From Deltaproteobacteria bacterium (lineage in GTDB: Bacteria; Myxococcota_A; Polyangia; HGW-17; SLPX01), in NCBI GenBank assembly GCA_021162935.1, contig JAGGXR010000010.1, positions 1 through 64,000 of the forward strand: a DNA stretch of 64,000 bases. The letters run 5' to 3'. The notes beneath the pieces are model-generated. The model was not told the origin of the DNA. It was given only the letters and a program-made list of their open reading frames with translations, and did no database searches. The position numbers and the translations under genes were made by a program. Position 1 is the first letter of the stretch. Every line of letters starts with the position of its first letter. This document shows positions 52,689 to 61,300 of this stretch, one piece after another.

Positions 52689-53446
52689 TGTGTAGTCTCC
52701 TCGTCGCCGAGTTCCGCGAGTTCTGTGTCCGGATTACGGGGGGTCGCCACGGATCGATCTTCCGCTAATTTGCCATCCCTCATGACGAGGATGCGTTGGG
52801 CGTGTTCGGCCACCGCCTCGTCGTGCGTCACCATGACGACGGTGTGGCCCTTGGCATGGAGTTTTCGGAAAATTCTTAGCACGCCGAGTCCGCTCCTTCT
52901 GTCCAGGGCGCCGGTGGGTTCGTCCGCCAGGAGCACTTCAGGGTTGTTGATGAGCGCCCGGGCGATGGCCACCCGCTGCTGCTGCCCACCTGACAGTTCG
53001 TTCGGCCGATAGCGGATGCGATCCCCCAGACCGACGGCGGACAAAGCCGCTTCGCCCCGTTCATTGGCGTCATCCGGGTAGTCCTCTGTGTAGAGGAGGG
53101 GCAGGAGCACGTTTCGCAGAGCCGTGGCCCGTTCCAACAGGTAGAACTGCTGGAACACGAATCCGAGTTTTCGATTCCGAAGGTGGGAAACGTCGTCATC
53201 GTCGAGTGTGTCCACGCTGACCCCGTCGAGGCGATACTGTCCGCCTGTGGGTTTGTCCAGGCACCCGAGTATATTCATCAGGGTGGACTTCCCCGTCCCC
53301 GAGGTGCCCATGATTGCCACGTATTCGCCTCGTGCCACCTGGAAGCTGATGTCGTGGAGGACCTGGGTGGCTGTGGCGCCAGCGCCGTAGGTTTTTTCCA
53401 GACCGTCGGCCTCCATGATCATTCGTTTTTCCGTTTCTTGATCCAT
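52685..53446 (-). CDS. MacB/LolD-type ABC transporter ATPase
   Basis: 253 aa. Complete nucleotide-binding domain: Walker A GTSGTGKSTL near residue 46, Q-loop FVFQQFYLLERATA, signature LSGGQQQRVAIARAL, Walker B VLLADEPTGALD, and the H-loop VVMVTHDEAVAEHA. This is the MacB/LolD/FtsE family of small ATPases that power mechanotransmission pumps. It follows the adaptor gene by 37 bp and overlaps the first permease by 4 bp. Confidence 0.96.
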   Translation of the reverse strand: MDQETEKRMIMEADGLEKTYGAGATATQVLHDISFQVARGEYVAIMGTSGTGKSTLMNILGCLDKPTGGQYRLDGVSVDTLDDDDVSHLRNRKLGFVFQQFYLLERATALRNVLLPLLYTEDYPDDANERGEAALSAVGLGDRIRYRPNELSGGQQQRVAIARALINNPEVLLADEPTGALDRRSGLGVLRIFRKLHAKGHTVVMVTHDEAVAEHAQRILVMRDGKLAEDRSVATPRNPDTELAELGDEETTQ

Positions 53447-53483
53447 GATTTACCTCGATGCGCCTGTGTGTGCATGATTCATT

Positions 53484-54596
53484 TCAATGTGTCGACAGGA
53501 GGATGGTTTCTCCTTCCTTCAAGCCGCTGCAGATTTCGACCCACCGACCATCCTTCCATCCTACCTTCACCGGGCGTTGCACCGGTCGGCCTCCTGAGCG
53601 GACGACCACCACGGTTCGGCCCCGAATCCGTCGCACGGCCCTTGCCGGCACAGCGAGGACTCCCTTCCGAGCCTGAATCTGGATGGTTACATTTGCCGTC
53701 ATGTCGGGTCGCAGGAGGCCTTCGTAGGGCGTCAGGATCGACAAGACCACGTCGTAGTTTACCACGTTGTCCTGGATCACGGCCTTCGGGTAGATGGCGG
53801 TCACCGTACCCTGCATCTCGCGTCCGGGCAGTGAGTCCACCGTGAAGATTGCGTGCTGTCCCACCTGCACTTTGCCAATGTCCACCTCGTCCACGTAGGC
53901 GTCCACCTGGAGACGTTTCAGATCCAAAATGGTGACGAAGGTAGGAGCCTTGAGTCCGGCCGAAACCGTTTCCCCTTCCTGGGTGGCGACCGAGGCGATC
54001 ACGCCGTCGATAGGAGCTGTGAGTACCGTGTAGGAAACCTTCACTTTGGCTTCCTTGAGTGCGGCTTTGGAGGCGTCTACCTGTCGCGTCGCCAGGATCA
54101 ACCCGGCGTGGGCGCTTGCTTCTTCGCTTCGGGCCCGGTCCAAGGCATCCTGGGTGGTAAAGTCCTTTTTTTTGAGCCGTTCCTGGCGTTGGAGTTGGAG
54201 TTGCGACAGCAGCAATCGGGCCTTTGCGTCTCCCACCCGAGCCTGGGCGACCCTGACCTCGGCTCGTCGACGTCGTACTCCTGCCTCCAGGTCCGCCTTT
54301 TCCAGTTCTGCGATCACCTGCCCCTTTTTGACGTTGTCCCCAATGTTGGCGCGCAGGTGCTCCACCTTGCCCGAGATCCGGGCACCCACCCGGACTTCGG
54401 CACCCACCTGGGGCTTGACGGTTCCGGTGGCCATCACCGTGGTTCGGAACTCACGGCGAATGACGCGAGCCCGTTTGCCCGGAGATTTCTTTTGTTTTGG
54501 ATTGTAACCCCACTGCCAATATGCCCAAAATATCCCGACCAAAACGAGGGCCAGCACCAGGATGCGTTTCAACCGTTTCTTTTTAGCCTTCTTCAT
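53484..54596 (-). CDS. Periplasmic adaptor protein (MacA/HlyD family)
   Basis: 370 aa. An N-terminal membrane anchor (ILVLALVLVGIFWAYWQW, residues 11-28) is followed by a lipoyl half (VKPQVGAEVRVGARISGKVEHLRANIGDNVKKGQVIAELE), a coiled-coil hairpin (about 105-180, rich in QLQLQRQERLKKK), the second lipoyl half (VLTAPIDGVIASVATQEGETVSAG) and beta-barrel domains. Such adaptors bridge the inner-membrane pump and TolC. The start overlaps the tolC stop. No signal peptidase site, so it stays anchored. Confidence 0.95.
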   Translation of the reverse strand: MKKAKKKRLKRILVLALVLVGIFWAYWQWGYNPKQKKSPGKRARVIRREFRTTVMATGTVKPQVGAEVRVGARISGKVEHLRANIGDNVKKGQVIAELEKADLEAGVRRRRAEVRVAQARVGDAKARLLLSQLQLQRQERLKKKDFTTQDALDRARSEEASAHAGLILATRQVDASKAALKEAKVKVSYTVLTAPIDGVIASVATQEGETVSAGLKAPTFVTILDLKRLQVDAYVDEVDIGKVQVGQHAIFTVDSLPGREMQGTVTAIYPKAVIQDNVVNYDVVLSILTPYEGLLRPDMTANVTIQIQARKGVLAVPARAVRRIRGRTVVVVRSGGRPVQRPVKVGWKDGRWVEICSGLKEGETILLSTH

Positions 54597-56146
54597 TGTG
54601 CCGGCCTCCTCGTTTCTGATGGCCGGGTCGCAGACGGGGCGTTGCCCGGTGTTGGCGTTTTATGGAGCCGCACCTTCACTGTCGAGTGCATGGCACTTGG
54701 CGGTCCTTTGCGGGGAGGAGCTGTCTCACGAAATCGACCCACGGCCCAGCGCAGTTTGGCCATGTCTGCATACCAGGCGAGTCGAGCCTGGACCAACTGG
54801 AGTCGAGCCCGGACATGGGCGGTCTGAGCGTCCACGAGTGCAATGATCGACGCCACCCCCTCCCGGTACTGACCTTCGGCCGTCTCCACGCTTTCTTTGG
54901 CGCTCTGCACCAGCGTCCGGGCGGCTCGAATCGCGGCGGCGGCTTCCTTCAGTGAGGCGAAGGCGGTCCAGACCTGCATTTCGATGTCGCGGGCCACGCC
55001 GACCACATCGGTCTCGCTTTTTGCAGCCTCGAGTCTTGCCTGTCGGATCGCATACTCTCGGTCGAGACCGTCGAAAAATGGAAAGGTGATACCAAGTCCG
55101 ACGGTCCAGTTCGTGTATTGGGTGCTGGCTTTTCGGAGTTGAACCCCTGCCTGAGCGTTGAGCGTCAAGACGGGCCAGTATCGAGACTGGGCGCCTCGGG
55201 CCTTGGCGCGAGCTAGGCTCACCTCTGCCCGCGCCGCGTTCAATTCGGGCCGGTGTGCGGCGGCTTCCTGGAGGAGTGCTTGGATGCGGCCTACTGCCTC
55301 AAGAGGGTCGTGGGGAGGAACAGCCGCCACTCGGATCATCACAGTAGGGGAGAGCCCCATGGCATGGGCCAGTTGGCCTCGGGCCAGTCGGGTTTGGCTG
55401 CGTGCCCGTACCCAGGCGAGGGTCGCCTCGGCCTTCGCCGTCTCGGCCTGCATGACGTCCAGCCGAAGAGCGACGTCATTTTCCCTGCGGGCTTTGGCCA
55501 GGGCGACGTGTTCTGTTGCTTGCCGCACGGATTGCCGCGCAATACCTTCTTGTTGCTCAGTTGCCAGAAGCCCGTAGTAGGCAAGTTCCACGGACCGGAC
55601 CACTTCGCGAAGTTTTGCGTTGTGGGTCAATCCCGCTACCATGAGGTTGGCCTTTGCGGCAGCGACGCCTGCGGCCCGACCCCCTCCATCGAACAGGAGA
55701 TAATGGAGGCCTAGGTTTGCCTCCAGGACATACGAAACGCCCTTCGTTTGTGGACTGGACGGTTCGAGTGGATCGCCGATCACAGCTTGGGCCGATAGGT
55801 CGAGGGATGGCAGGTAGGCGGCCTTTGCCCTGCCGACGCCAGCGGCAGCAGCCCGTACGGTGAGCCAAGTGCCGCGCGTTTCCGGGCGGTGTTCCAGGGC
55901 CACCTGAATACATTGCGACAGGTTTATGCGCCTTTTGAAGTTCAGTGTTTCGTTGGTGGAAACGGCCGGGAGAATCACCCCTTGGCGGCCATTGCGAAAG
56001 GACGCAGCGGACGAGGACGGGACGCCGGCGAGCAGTCGATCCAGGCGTGAGACGGTGCAACCTTGTGTCCAGGTCGCGGCGCCGAGCATGAGTGCAGCGC
56101 CGCATAGGACGCGGAGAACGTGCATCGGTGCAAATGGACCGTTCAT
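54593..56146 (-). CDS. TolC-family outer-membrane efflux lipoprotein
   Basis: 517 aa starting at ATG 56146 after AAGGAG. The signal ends at a Cys in TWTQGC, so it is an OprM-like lipoprotein. The two OEP repeats with long helices are visible: ETRGTWLTVRAAAAGVGRAKAAYLPSLDLSAQ, LLFDGGGRAAGVAAAKANL in the first, and HRPELNAARAEVSLARAKARGAQSRYWPVLTLNAQ, PFFDGLDREYAIRQARLEAAK in the second. A short Pro/Arg tail ends the protein. It forms the outer-membrane duct for the MacAB-type pump encoded downstream. A 21-nt repeat lies in the 122 bp upstream. Confidence 0.94.
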   Translation of the reverse strand: MNGPFAPMHVLRVLCGAALMLGAATWTQGCTVSRLDRLLAGVPSSSAASFRNGRQGVILPAVSTNETLNFKRRINLSQCIQVALEHRPETRGTWLTVRAAAAGVGRAKAAYLPSLDLSAQAVIGDPLEPSSPQTKGVSYVLEANLGLHYLLFDGGGRAAGVAAAKANLMVAGLTHNAKLREVVRSVELAYYGLLATEQQEGIARQSVRQATEHVALAKARRENDVALRLDVMQAETAKAEATLAWVRARSQTRLARGQLAHAMGLSPTVMIRVAAVPPHDPLEAVGRIQALLQEAAAHRPELNAARAEVSLARAKARGAQSRYWPVLTLNAQAGVQLRKASTQYTNWTVGLGITFPFFDGLDREYAIRQARLEAAKSETDVVGVARDIEMQVWTAFASLKEAAAAIRAARTLVQSAKESVETAEGQYREGVASIIALVDAQTAHVRARLQLVQARLAWYADMAKLRWAVGRFRETAPPRKGPPSAMHSTVKVRLHKTPTPGNAPSATRPSETRRPAQ

Positions 56147-56183
56147 ACAATGTGCTCCTTCCAATCGAAACCCGCGGGTCTGC

Positions 56184-56289
56184 ACAATGATTCCGAGGGG
56201 GCAATTCAATGAGCTTGACGGTCGGCTCAATGATCCGTGGGGCCAAGCCACGGAGCGTACGGATCGGTTCAATGACTTCGAGGCATCCA
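56184..56289 (-). repeat. 21-nt periodic repeat between the Spy-like gene and tolC
   Basis: The plus-strand motif TCAATGA (TCATTGA on the coding strand) begins at 56206, 56227 and 56269, with ACAATGA at 56184 and a degenerate CCACGGA at 56248. Spacings are 22, 21, 21 and 21 nt. The last copy contains the stop codon of the Spy-like gene. A 6-bp hairpin CCGTGG/CCACGG sits at 56235-56253. Confidence 0.65.
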
Positions 56290-56739
56290 TCTCGGGCGCG
56301 AGAGCCGGCTGGTGCGCATGCGTTCTTTGAGTAAGGCAAAGAATCGGGTGCGCTGTTTCGGCGTGAAGATCCGACTCGCCTCGATCAGGTGATGGACCAC
56401 CTTCGCATGCATGTCGTGCTGGAGGACCTGGATATCCCGTACCACGGCCTGGATGGCGGCCTGGTCCGATGGACGGTTTGCCAGGAGATCCAGAAGATCC
56501 AGGCGTTTTGCCCTCATCCGTTCTCCGTGTTTTCTGATCGACTCCTTGAACGGGCGGCAGCCAGCAGTGAATCGCTTGAGTTGATCGGGACGCAGGTTGA
56601 GCTGTTTCAAGAGTGCGCGCGGAGGCTGTTGCCGCTTCTCTTTGTGAGATGTGGTCCTCCAGGCATAGAGTCGTCCGGCAATCAGCACAACGTTCAGTGC
56701 CACTGAGAACAGGATACCGAGGAACTTGAGTTGTTTCAT
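56269..56739 (-). CDS. Spy/CpxP-like periplasmic protein
   Basis: 156 aa starting at ATG 56739, overlapping the anti-sigma stop (ATGA) and preceded by GGGAG. One hydrophobic N-terminal segment (FLGILFSVALNVVLIAG), then an all-helical Arg/Lys-rich domain with LNLRPDQLKRF (the LTxxQ-type start) and FTPKQRTRFFALLKERM (the second LTxxQ-like repeat). This is the Spy/CpxP/ZraP/CnrX fold, which works as a periplasmic chaperone or heavy-metal and stress sensor. Encoded between an anti-sigma factor and a pump it probably modulates sigma release. The N-terminal segment looks like an uncleaved anchor. Confidence 0.78.
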   Translation of the reverse strand: MKQLKFLGILFSVALNVVLIAGRLYAWRTTSHKEKRQQPPRALLKQLNLRPDQLKRFTAGCRPFKESIRKHGERMRAKRLDLLDLLANRPSDQAAIQAVVRDIQVLQHDMHAKVVHHLIEASRIFTPKQRTRFFALLKERMRTSRLSRPRWMPRSH

Positions 56740-57284
56740 GGACCGAACTCCCGTGACCCCATCGGGGGCGCCGTTATCTTCACGCATGCCGAGGCAATGG
56801 ATCCGGGCGGCATGGAGGCGAACCATTCGAACCCGTAATCATCCGCCAGGGCCGGACCTGCCGTGGTTTGTACCCTCGTTTTGTTGCTCGTTTTCTCCAT
56901 TGCCGTCTTGGGACCGACCGACAGGAACACGCCCAGGGTCAGGGCCAGGGCCACGGTGCAACATCCTGAAAGCCATAGGGGTACCTGGCGGCCGGACTTT
57001 TCGGGGCTCAAGAGCCCACGCAGCCATGGCAGGCCTCGATTCGGTGCCGCCGAGGCGTCCACCTGTTTCCTGGCCGCCGACAGGACTCTGTCTGCAAAAT
57101 CGTCGGGAACGGCCGGCGTGGAGTCTGAAGCCAGGAGACGAGATTCCAGGGCCCGCAACTCAGCAACCCGGGCCCGACATCTGCGACATTCTTGGACATG
57201 GGAATCGACCTGGATACGAAGGTCTGTCTCCAGTTCGTTGTCCACATAGGCCGAAAGAAGGCGATTGACCATTTTGGACTTCAT
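56736..57284 (-). CDS. Zinc-finger anti-sigma factor
   Basis: 182 aa with a zf-HC2 anti-sigma domain: LLSAYVDNELETDLRIQVDSHVQECRRCRARVAELRALE has the H-x3-C-x2-C zinc motif (HVQECRRC, residues 29-36). One membrane helix (about 102-123, CCTVALALTLGVFLSV) separates it from a periplasmic tail of about 55 residues. It would hold the ECF sigma factor at the membrane until a signal frees it. The cognate sigma is probably the gene at 49545-50129, seven genes away at the far end of the same cluster. ATG 57284 follows CAGGAG. Confidence 0.9.
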   Translation of the reverse strand: MKSKMVNRLLSAYVDNELETDLRIQVDSHVQECRRCRARVAELRALESRLLASDSTPAVPDDFADRVLSAARKQVDASAAPNRGLPWLRGLLSPEKSGRQVPLWLSGCCTVALALTLGVFLSVGPKTAMEKTSNKTRVQTTAGPALADDYGFEWFASMPPGSIASACVKITAPPMGSREFGP

Positions 57285-57435
57285 TGCATGCTCCTGGGCT
57301 TAGAAGGCGCCATGTATCCCTAAAACGGGTCAGGATGAGAAAACCCCCGCAGGAATCGAAATATCTTTTTGAGGAACATGAGGATTCAAGCCCTGGTCGG
57401 GCTCGTTTGCCCTGACGTGACGGCCACCTGTGACG

Positions 57436-57702
57436 TTACCGTCTCTCGCGTTGCTTGGATGCCCGGACAAGGAGCCAGAGGATGCCCGCCATGATCAGGA
57501 GTAGGGTGGGCAGCCCTGGCAGTCCAGGCCGCCCTGGGTGGCCTGGCTGCCTAGTCGATGGCGATCCAGGGACGGCCCGACACCCACAGCCGCCTTCGCC
57601 GCCTCCAGAATTCGTACCCGAAGCGTCCGTTGGAACGGTTGCGTCCCTGCTGCCTCCGTCGGACCGGGGCCTTCCGTCCTGTCCGAGTCCGCCGTCGTCC
57701 AC
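57436..57702 (-). pseudogene. Orphan C-terminal sorting tail resembling MYXO-CTERM
   Basis: The last 45 residues of this open frame read GGEGGCGCR, a Pro/Gly stretch, a hydrophobic helix (LPTLLLIMAGILWLLVR) and a basic end (KQRERR): the tripartite layout of the MYXO-CTERM signal that anchors surface proteins in Myxococcota. Before it lies an Asp/Gly/Arg-rich linker. The only start, GTG 57702, has GGAGGA touching it with no spacing, there is no signal peptide, and the frame continues upstream to 57940 without a start. It looks like the surviving 3' end of a larger gene, or a frame-disrupted one. Confidence 0.45.
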
Positions 57703-57883
57703 TCCTCCATCGGTGGGTTTGGCGCGCAGGACGTCGGCCAGGCGGCGACGCTGGACGAGCCATTCACCTCCACCACTTCTTAATATTGATGTCGAGAAGT
57801 GGATGGCTGACCGAAGAGGTTGGTCCGCAGTCTCAGGGGCGCGGGCAGGGCAGGGCAGGAGGACGTTGGTTTTTGGTATCAGG

Positions 57884-58186
57884 CTATCCCTTCCAGTTGG
57901 ACTGTTCCTGCTGGAAGAAGGCCTGTCGTTCCTCGTCGGTCATGACGGCGAGGTCCACGCCCGTGACCTTGCCTCCTGCTTCGGTGACGGCCTTGGAGAC
58001 AGAGCCGATCATATAATCGCGAATCATGTCGGGAATGCCCATGAAGGGGATCACCAGAGTGAAGGTGACCTGGCTTTCTTCGTCCACCTTCACGTCGCGG
58101 ATCATGCCGAGATCGACGAGACTGACGGATACTTCAGGGTGTTCGACCTTGTTGATGGCTTCTACGATGGTTTCCTGTGTGGCCAT
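57884..58186 (-). CDS. DUF59/MIP18-type metal-sulfur cluster assembly protein
   Basis: 100 aa starting at ATG 58186, which follows AGGAGGTG. The protein has the MIP18/PaaD/SufT-like fold: ETIVEAINKVEHPEVSVSLVDLGMIRDVKV, then TFTLVIPFMGIPDMIRDYMIGSVSKAVTEAGGKVTGVDLAVM. Family members help mature Fe-S proteins. The usual catalytic Cys after the VxLTTP-like strand is replaced here (PFMGIPD has no Cys), so the canonical cluster-transfer function is uncertain. It lies between the alpha-2-macroglobulin gene and the MYXO-CTERM-like tail on the same strand. Confidence 0.85.
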   Translation of the reverse strand: MATQETIVEAINKVEHPEVSVSLVDLGMIRDVKVDEESQVTFTLVIPFMGIPDMIRDYMIGSVSKAVTEAGGKVTGVDLAVMTDEERQAFFQQEQSNWKG

Positions 58187-58345
58187 TGAGGCACCTCCTG
58201 CTTGCCGGGCCTCTGTGAAGGGCCCCAGTGGTTGTTTCGGACAGAATGTGCGGTTTCTTGTCTGCTTGGTCAAGGCTGAAATCGATGTTTTGGCCAAGTG
58301 TCCATGATGATGTCGGAGTGAGCGTCCGGGCGGGCGCGGCGTTGG

Positions 58346-61300
58346 TTAGCGGATGACGAGGGTTTGCGGGTGGACGTACGCCTTGCCTTCCGGGTAGTAG
58401 TAGTCGTAGATCGAAGAGAGGTTGGTCGAGAACCGACCGGTCAGGGTGGGGACCATGCGGAGGGAGAGGCTGCGACTCGTTCCATGGGGGAGTCTGGACA
58501 GGTAGAAGACGATTCGTCCGGGCGATACCTCGTAGCGTTGGATCTGTTTGGTTCGGACCATGGCGTCCAGGTCGGAGCGCATGGGTGTCATGCCGGGAGC
58601 GAGGCGCAGTTCCACCATGGGAGCCTTGGATGAGTACCCTGTGCGGTTTGCGACCTCCAGGTACGTGGTGATGGATTCGTACCGTCGCAGGGCGCGGCGA
58701 GGGTAGGTCATTTTTGCGGACAGGATGGGGCCCTCTGGATTGGCGCGTGCCCGGGCCGCCACGTCCACGAGGAAGCGATTCGAGCCGCCGACCGCGGTCC
58801 GTGGTAACCGCCGGGATTGCGGAGTGGCTGTGGTCCTGGGCTCTTCGTTTGCTGCCGGTGCTGCCGGTTTTGGGTCGGTTTTGTACGAGAGGGCGATGCG
58901 GTACAGGACAGAGCCTCGTTTTGATGGAACGAGTCGGATTCGGTGTCTGCCGGGGGTGAGCATGGCGCGGTCGAGGGTGAGGCTGGACAGCGAATGGCCT
59001 CTTCGGTGACCGGACAGCGTGATGTGTCCTGCCGGCCTGCCGTCGAACAGGACGGCCACGGTGCCCACGGATCGGCTTCCGAGGAATCCTTGTCCGGCCC
59101 GCAGGGCCTGGAGCGCCAGGACCGTGGCCTGCGTGCTGTACCAGGCTCCGCCTTGGTCCCGGTGGGTGAGAAGGTATTTGATGGCTCGGCGAGCCAGATC
59201 GAAGCTGTTGGAACGCTGGGCCAGGACTCGGGTGGCCAGCCCCGTGATTTCGGTCTTGGCCGAAAGACCGGCGGATCCAGACAGGGTGAAGATGCCTTCT
59301 CCACCTGCGGGAATGGCGCGGTTGCCTGCGGAGCGCGCAGCGGCGGCGGCCTTGGTTTCCCAGAAACGGCTGCCATCGCGTGCACGTCTGGCCGTTGCGG
59401 ACAGGGAGGCGAGCAGACGAGCGCCGAGTCGAGTCTTGATTCGTCTGGCCGCGCCCAGGGCGCTCGCAGCCAGGGCGGTTGCGTACGGACTGGCGAGGAG
59501 TTTGGTCCTCGAAGAGCGCAGGAAGCGGATGGCCCGGGACACGGTGTTGCTGCGCCGTCGATGTCGGGCCATGGCCCAGGCCACGTAGGCGGTCAGCTTC
59601 GGGTCGTCCGCAAAGGCTCCGTTCGACTTTTGGTGGTCACTGAGGAATCGGATCGATCGTCGGATTACGATCGGATCCACGGGGACGAGCCCCTTGAGGT
59701 CCGCCATCATGTGGAGGCCGAGCGCGGTCAGGAAGATGCTGGACGGCTTTTGGCCGAACAGGGAAAATCCGCCTCCGGGGACCTCGTAGGAGAGCATGCG
59801 CTGATAGCCGGCCAGGACGAAACGATGGGCCTTTTTCCACAGGGCGTCCTTGCGGCGTCCCAGGATGTGATGCACGAGGATGTTCGGGTAGGTGATCGAT
59901 GCGTTTTGTTCGAAGCATCCGGAGGGCTGGCGCAGCAGACCGGACAGGCTGTCTCGGATCACACCGGGCAGGCCGGACTGCAGGGTGACGGTGAGTTTTC
60001 CGGTTCCTTTGGATACGGACGGTGGGATCGTGATGCTTCCAAGCAAAGACGAGGAGAGGGTGCCGCTCGTCGCGAGCTGGACGGGCATGCCGCGGGGTTC
60101 TACCAGGGTGGTTCGGGTCAGACCGTCGCCGAGCGAGCGGCCTGTGACCATGGCCGTGAGCTTTTGGGGCCCCAGGCGGCGCACCTCGATGGGGAACAGG
60201 ACCTGCTTGGTGCCGTGAGCCGGGAGAACGACCCGTTTCGTTGCGTTTGGAGTGTGGTACCAGCCAGCGGGCCGCAGAGAGACGGTCACAGGGCGTCTGT
60301 GGGATGTTTCGTTGTGCAGCACGACGGGCAGGTTCAGTCGGTCGCCTCGGCTCAGGCGCAGGGGAAGGTTCATGTCCAAGAAAAGTTTCTTGAGGGCGCG
60401 CGACCGGGCCACGGTGAAGCCAAGCCGTCCGGATCGATCGGAGGCGAGGATGCTGGCGACCCAGGTGGTGATGTTGTCGGCCAGGCTGATGCGCACCTTG
60501 GCGTGCCCCTGGTCATCGGTGCGCAGCAAGGGCTGCCAGGTCAGGGTCTCCGCCATGCGTTTGCGGACTGTGATTCGTTGTTGGTTCGCAAAACCGGGAG
60601 GCCGAAGATTGGCGTGGCCCATCCGGATGAAAACACTGTGGCCGAAGGCCGAGGGGCCACCGAATCCGCCACCTCCTCCGCATCCGCATCCAACGCTGCA
60701 GTTGTGGTTGCGGGGAATGGCCCGCATCGAGACTCGATACGGGCCCATGAGGAGGTCATCAGCGGTTTCGAATCGGCCGTCCGGTCCGGCGGATTGCAGC
60801 ATAATCATCAGGATACCGGACTTCGGGTACATCGGACAGCAGCCGTTTCCATCCTTGCCCTGGATCTGCATCCTGTGGCCCCAAGGGTCTTGTGCGTCCT
60901 GTGCATTGAGCGCATTCTTGCGCAGCAGCTTGGCGACCGTTGGAAACAACGGCCACTCGTTGTCACAAAGAGATTTGTTGCGGTATTTGGCCTTCCAGAA
61001 TCGTTTCATGGCCGCGCCGATCACTTTTGCCCTACGGCGAAACCAGGGCTTGAGGACCCGGGCGAGCCGGCGATGGAGAGAGACCTGGTAGGCGGCGGCT
61101 TCCTGTTTAATGGTTCGGTGCAGGTCGTGCCAGAAGCCTTGGTATCCTTTCTTGAGGAACAGACCGGCCAGGGCGCCAGCCAGCGCCTGACGATCAGTGG
61201 ACGCCGGACCGGCGAGCAGTTTTTCCGCGGTGACGGACTGGAAGCTCATGGTCGATTCACGTGCGGGGTCGTCGAGCAGGAATCGTTCGATGTGGCTTTG

